Positions 40,700 to 41,201 of a DNA stretch of 41,201 nucleotides are shown in pieces. Each line of letters opens with the position of its first letter. Position 1 is the first letter of the stretch. The position numbers were made by a program, and so were the translations under genes. The notes under the pieces were generated by a model. The model searched no databases. It saw nothing but the letters and a program-made list of their open reading frames with translations, and was not told the DNA's origin. The stretch comes from Loigolactobacillus iwatensis (GTDB lineage Bacteria > Bacillota > Bacilli > Lactobacillales > Lactobacillaceae), in assembly GCF_003950295.1 (NCBI RefSeq), contig NZ_RHNP01000028.1:1-41201 (forward strand), read 5' to 3'.

Positions 40700-40771
40700 A
40701 GCGGAAGACGGGATTCGAACCCGCGACCCCCACCATGGCAAGGTGATGTTCTACCACTGAACTACTTCCGC
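40700..40771 (-). tRNA. tRNA-Gly(GCC), copy 2
   Basis: Identical in sequence to the copy at 40311-40382. This copy holds the usual place between Thr and Leu(TAA) in the array. Confidence 0.95.
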
Positions 40772-40783
40772 ATAACAATAAAA

Positions 40784-40856
40784 TGCCGACTAGACGATTC
40801 GAACGCCCGACCCTCTGATTACAAATCAGATGCTCTACCAACTGAGCTAAGTCGGC
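40784..40856 (-). tRNA. tRNA-Thr(TGT)
   Basis: Anticodon loop TTTGTAA, anticodon TGT. The acceptor stem GCCGACT/AGTCGGC is complete. Confidence 0.96.
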
Positions 40857-40876
40857 ATACTACTACACAATACAAC

Positions 40877-40958
40877 TGCGGGTGAAGGGACTCGAACCCC
40901 CACGCCTCGCGGCGCTAGATCCTAAATCTAGTGCGTCTGCCAATTCCGCCACACCCGC
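40877..40958 (-). tRNA. tRNA-Leu(TAG)
   Basis: Anticodon loop TTTAGGA, anticodon TAG. It has the long variable arm of a class II tRNA. Confidence 0.96.
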
Positions 40959-40970
40959 AAAAACTGGCAA

Positions 40971-41043
40971 TGAGCCGTAACAGGTTCGAACTGTTGACCC
41001 TCTGATTAAAAGTCAGATGCTCTACCGACTGAGCTAACGGCTC
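40971..41043 (-). tRNA. tRNA-Lys(TTT)
   Basis: Anticodon loop CTTTTAA, anticodon TTT. The acceptor stem GAGCCGT/ACGGCTC is complete. Confidence 0.96.
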
Positions 41044-41046
41044 AAA

Positions 41047-41119
41047 TGGAGATTACAGGGTTCGAACCTGTGACCCCCTGCTTGTAAGGCAGGTGCTCTC
41101 CCAGCTGAGCTAAACCTCC
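41047..41119 (-). tRNA. tRNA-Val(TAC)
   Basis: Anticodon loop CTTACAA, anticodon TAC. It is the first tRNA after the 5S gene, ten bases from it. Confidence 0.96.
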
Positions 41120-41129
41120 AAATGAAATA

Positions 41130-41201
41130 GCATGGCAACGTCCTACCCTCGCAGGGGGTGCTCCCCCAACTACTCTCGGCGCTAAGAAGCTTAACTTCTG
41201 T
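41130..41201 (-). rRNA. rrf: 5S rRNA, 3' part (cut by the window edge)
   Basis: The minus strand reads ACAGAAGTTAAGCTTCTTAG and then the loop E / helix IV region, ending GGGTAGGACGTTGCCATGC, which is the 3' portion of a Lactobacillaceae 5S rRNA. The 5' part and presumably 23S and 16S lie beyond 41201. The 3' end is placed to within a base or two. Confidence 0.93.

Noticed and set aside
40311-40771. CRISPR-like or transposon repeat
   Set aside because: The 72-bp repeat is simply the duplicated tRNA-Gly gene.
40641-40885. Apparent proteins on both strands over the tRNA array
   Set aside because: They are translations of tRNA genes, a well-known artefact.

Overview
The window looks like a chromosomal housekeeping block from a low-GC Gram-positive bacterium of the family Lactobacillaceae. 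Four things support this: the S10-spc-alpha gene order running on into ecfA1-ecfA2-ecfT-truA, separate rpoB and rpoC with Firmicutes-type sequences, a ctsR-clpC heat-shock unit with a CtsR box, and a 5S-Val-Lys-Leu-Thr-Gly-Leu-Arg-Pro tRNA array. I cannot name the species. Almost everything is on the minus strand; only a broken nicotinamidase-like gene and a prepilin peptidase gene are on the plus strand.

Layout from low to high coordinates, so from the 3' ends of the minus-strand operons upward. (1) 122-2715: an isolated three-gene regulatory module for exopolysaccharide synthesis (co-polymerase, BY-kinase, PHP phosphatase) with its own promoter and terminator; no glycosyltransferase is visible. 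(2) 2735-6351: truA, ecfT, ecfA2 and ecfA1 (vitamin ECF transporter core) with a clear promoter at 6323-6351. (3) 6361-21059: the S10-spc-alpha ribosomal supercluster, rpsJ to rplQ, including secY, adk, infA, rpmJ and rpoA, with a near-consensus promoter and structured leader in front of rpsJ. A terminator-like hairpin and an extended -10 promoter before infA suggest a second transcription unit. (4) 21206-21762 (+): an isochorismatase-family gene broken by a one-base frameshift. (5) 21801-25432: rpsL, rpsG and fusA, with structured untranslated regions before rpsL and fusA. (6) 25629-26315 (+): a prepilin peptidase (ComC-like). (7) 26471-34190: rpoB and rpoC with a roughly 380-nt leader and a strong promoter. 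(8) 34379-36611: two U32-family genes resembling trhP1/trhP2 (tRNA uridine hydroxylation). (9) 36848-39946: ctsR and clpC. (10) 40145-41201: a terminator, ten tRNA genes and the 3' part of a 5S rRNA, which form the end of an rrn operon.

Most of the window serves transcription and translation: ribosomal proteins, RNA polymerase subunits, EF-G, IF-1, tRNAs, tRNA modification and Sec translocation. The less ordinary points are an Asn/Arg/Gly-rich low-complexity tail on ribosomal protein S3, several structured leaders in front of rpsJ, rpsL, fusA and rpoB, a WalR-like TGTAAT direct repeat in the rpoB leader, a duplicated Gly-Pro tRNA segment that yielded Pro(CGG), and the exopolysaccharide module next to truA. 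I found no phage, IS element, CRISPR array or new defence system. Promoters, terminators and RNA structures were found by eye and have not been folded or tested.
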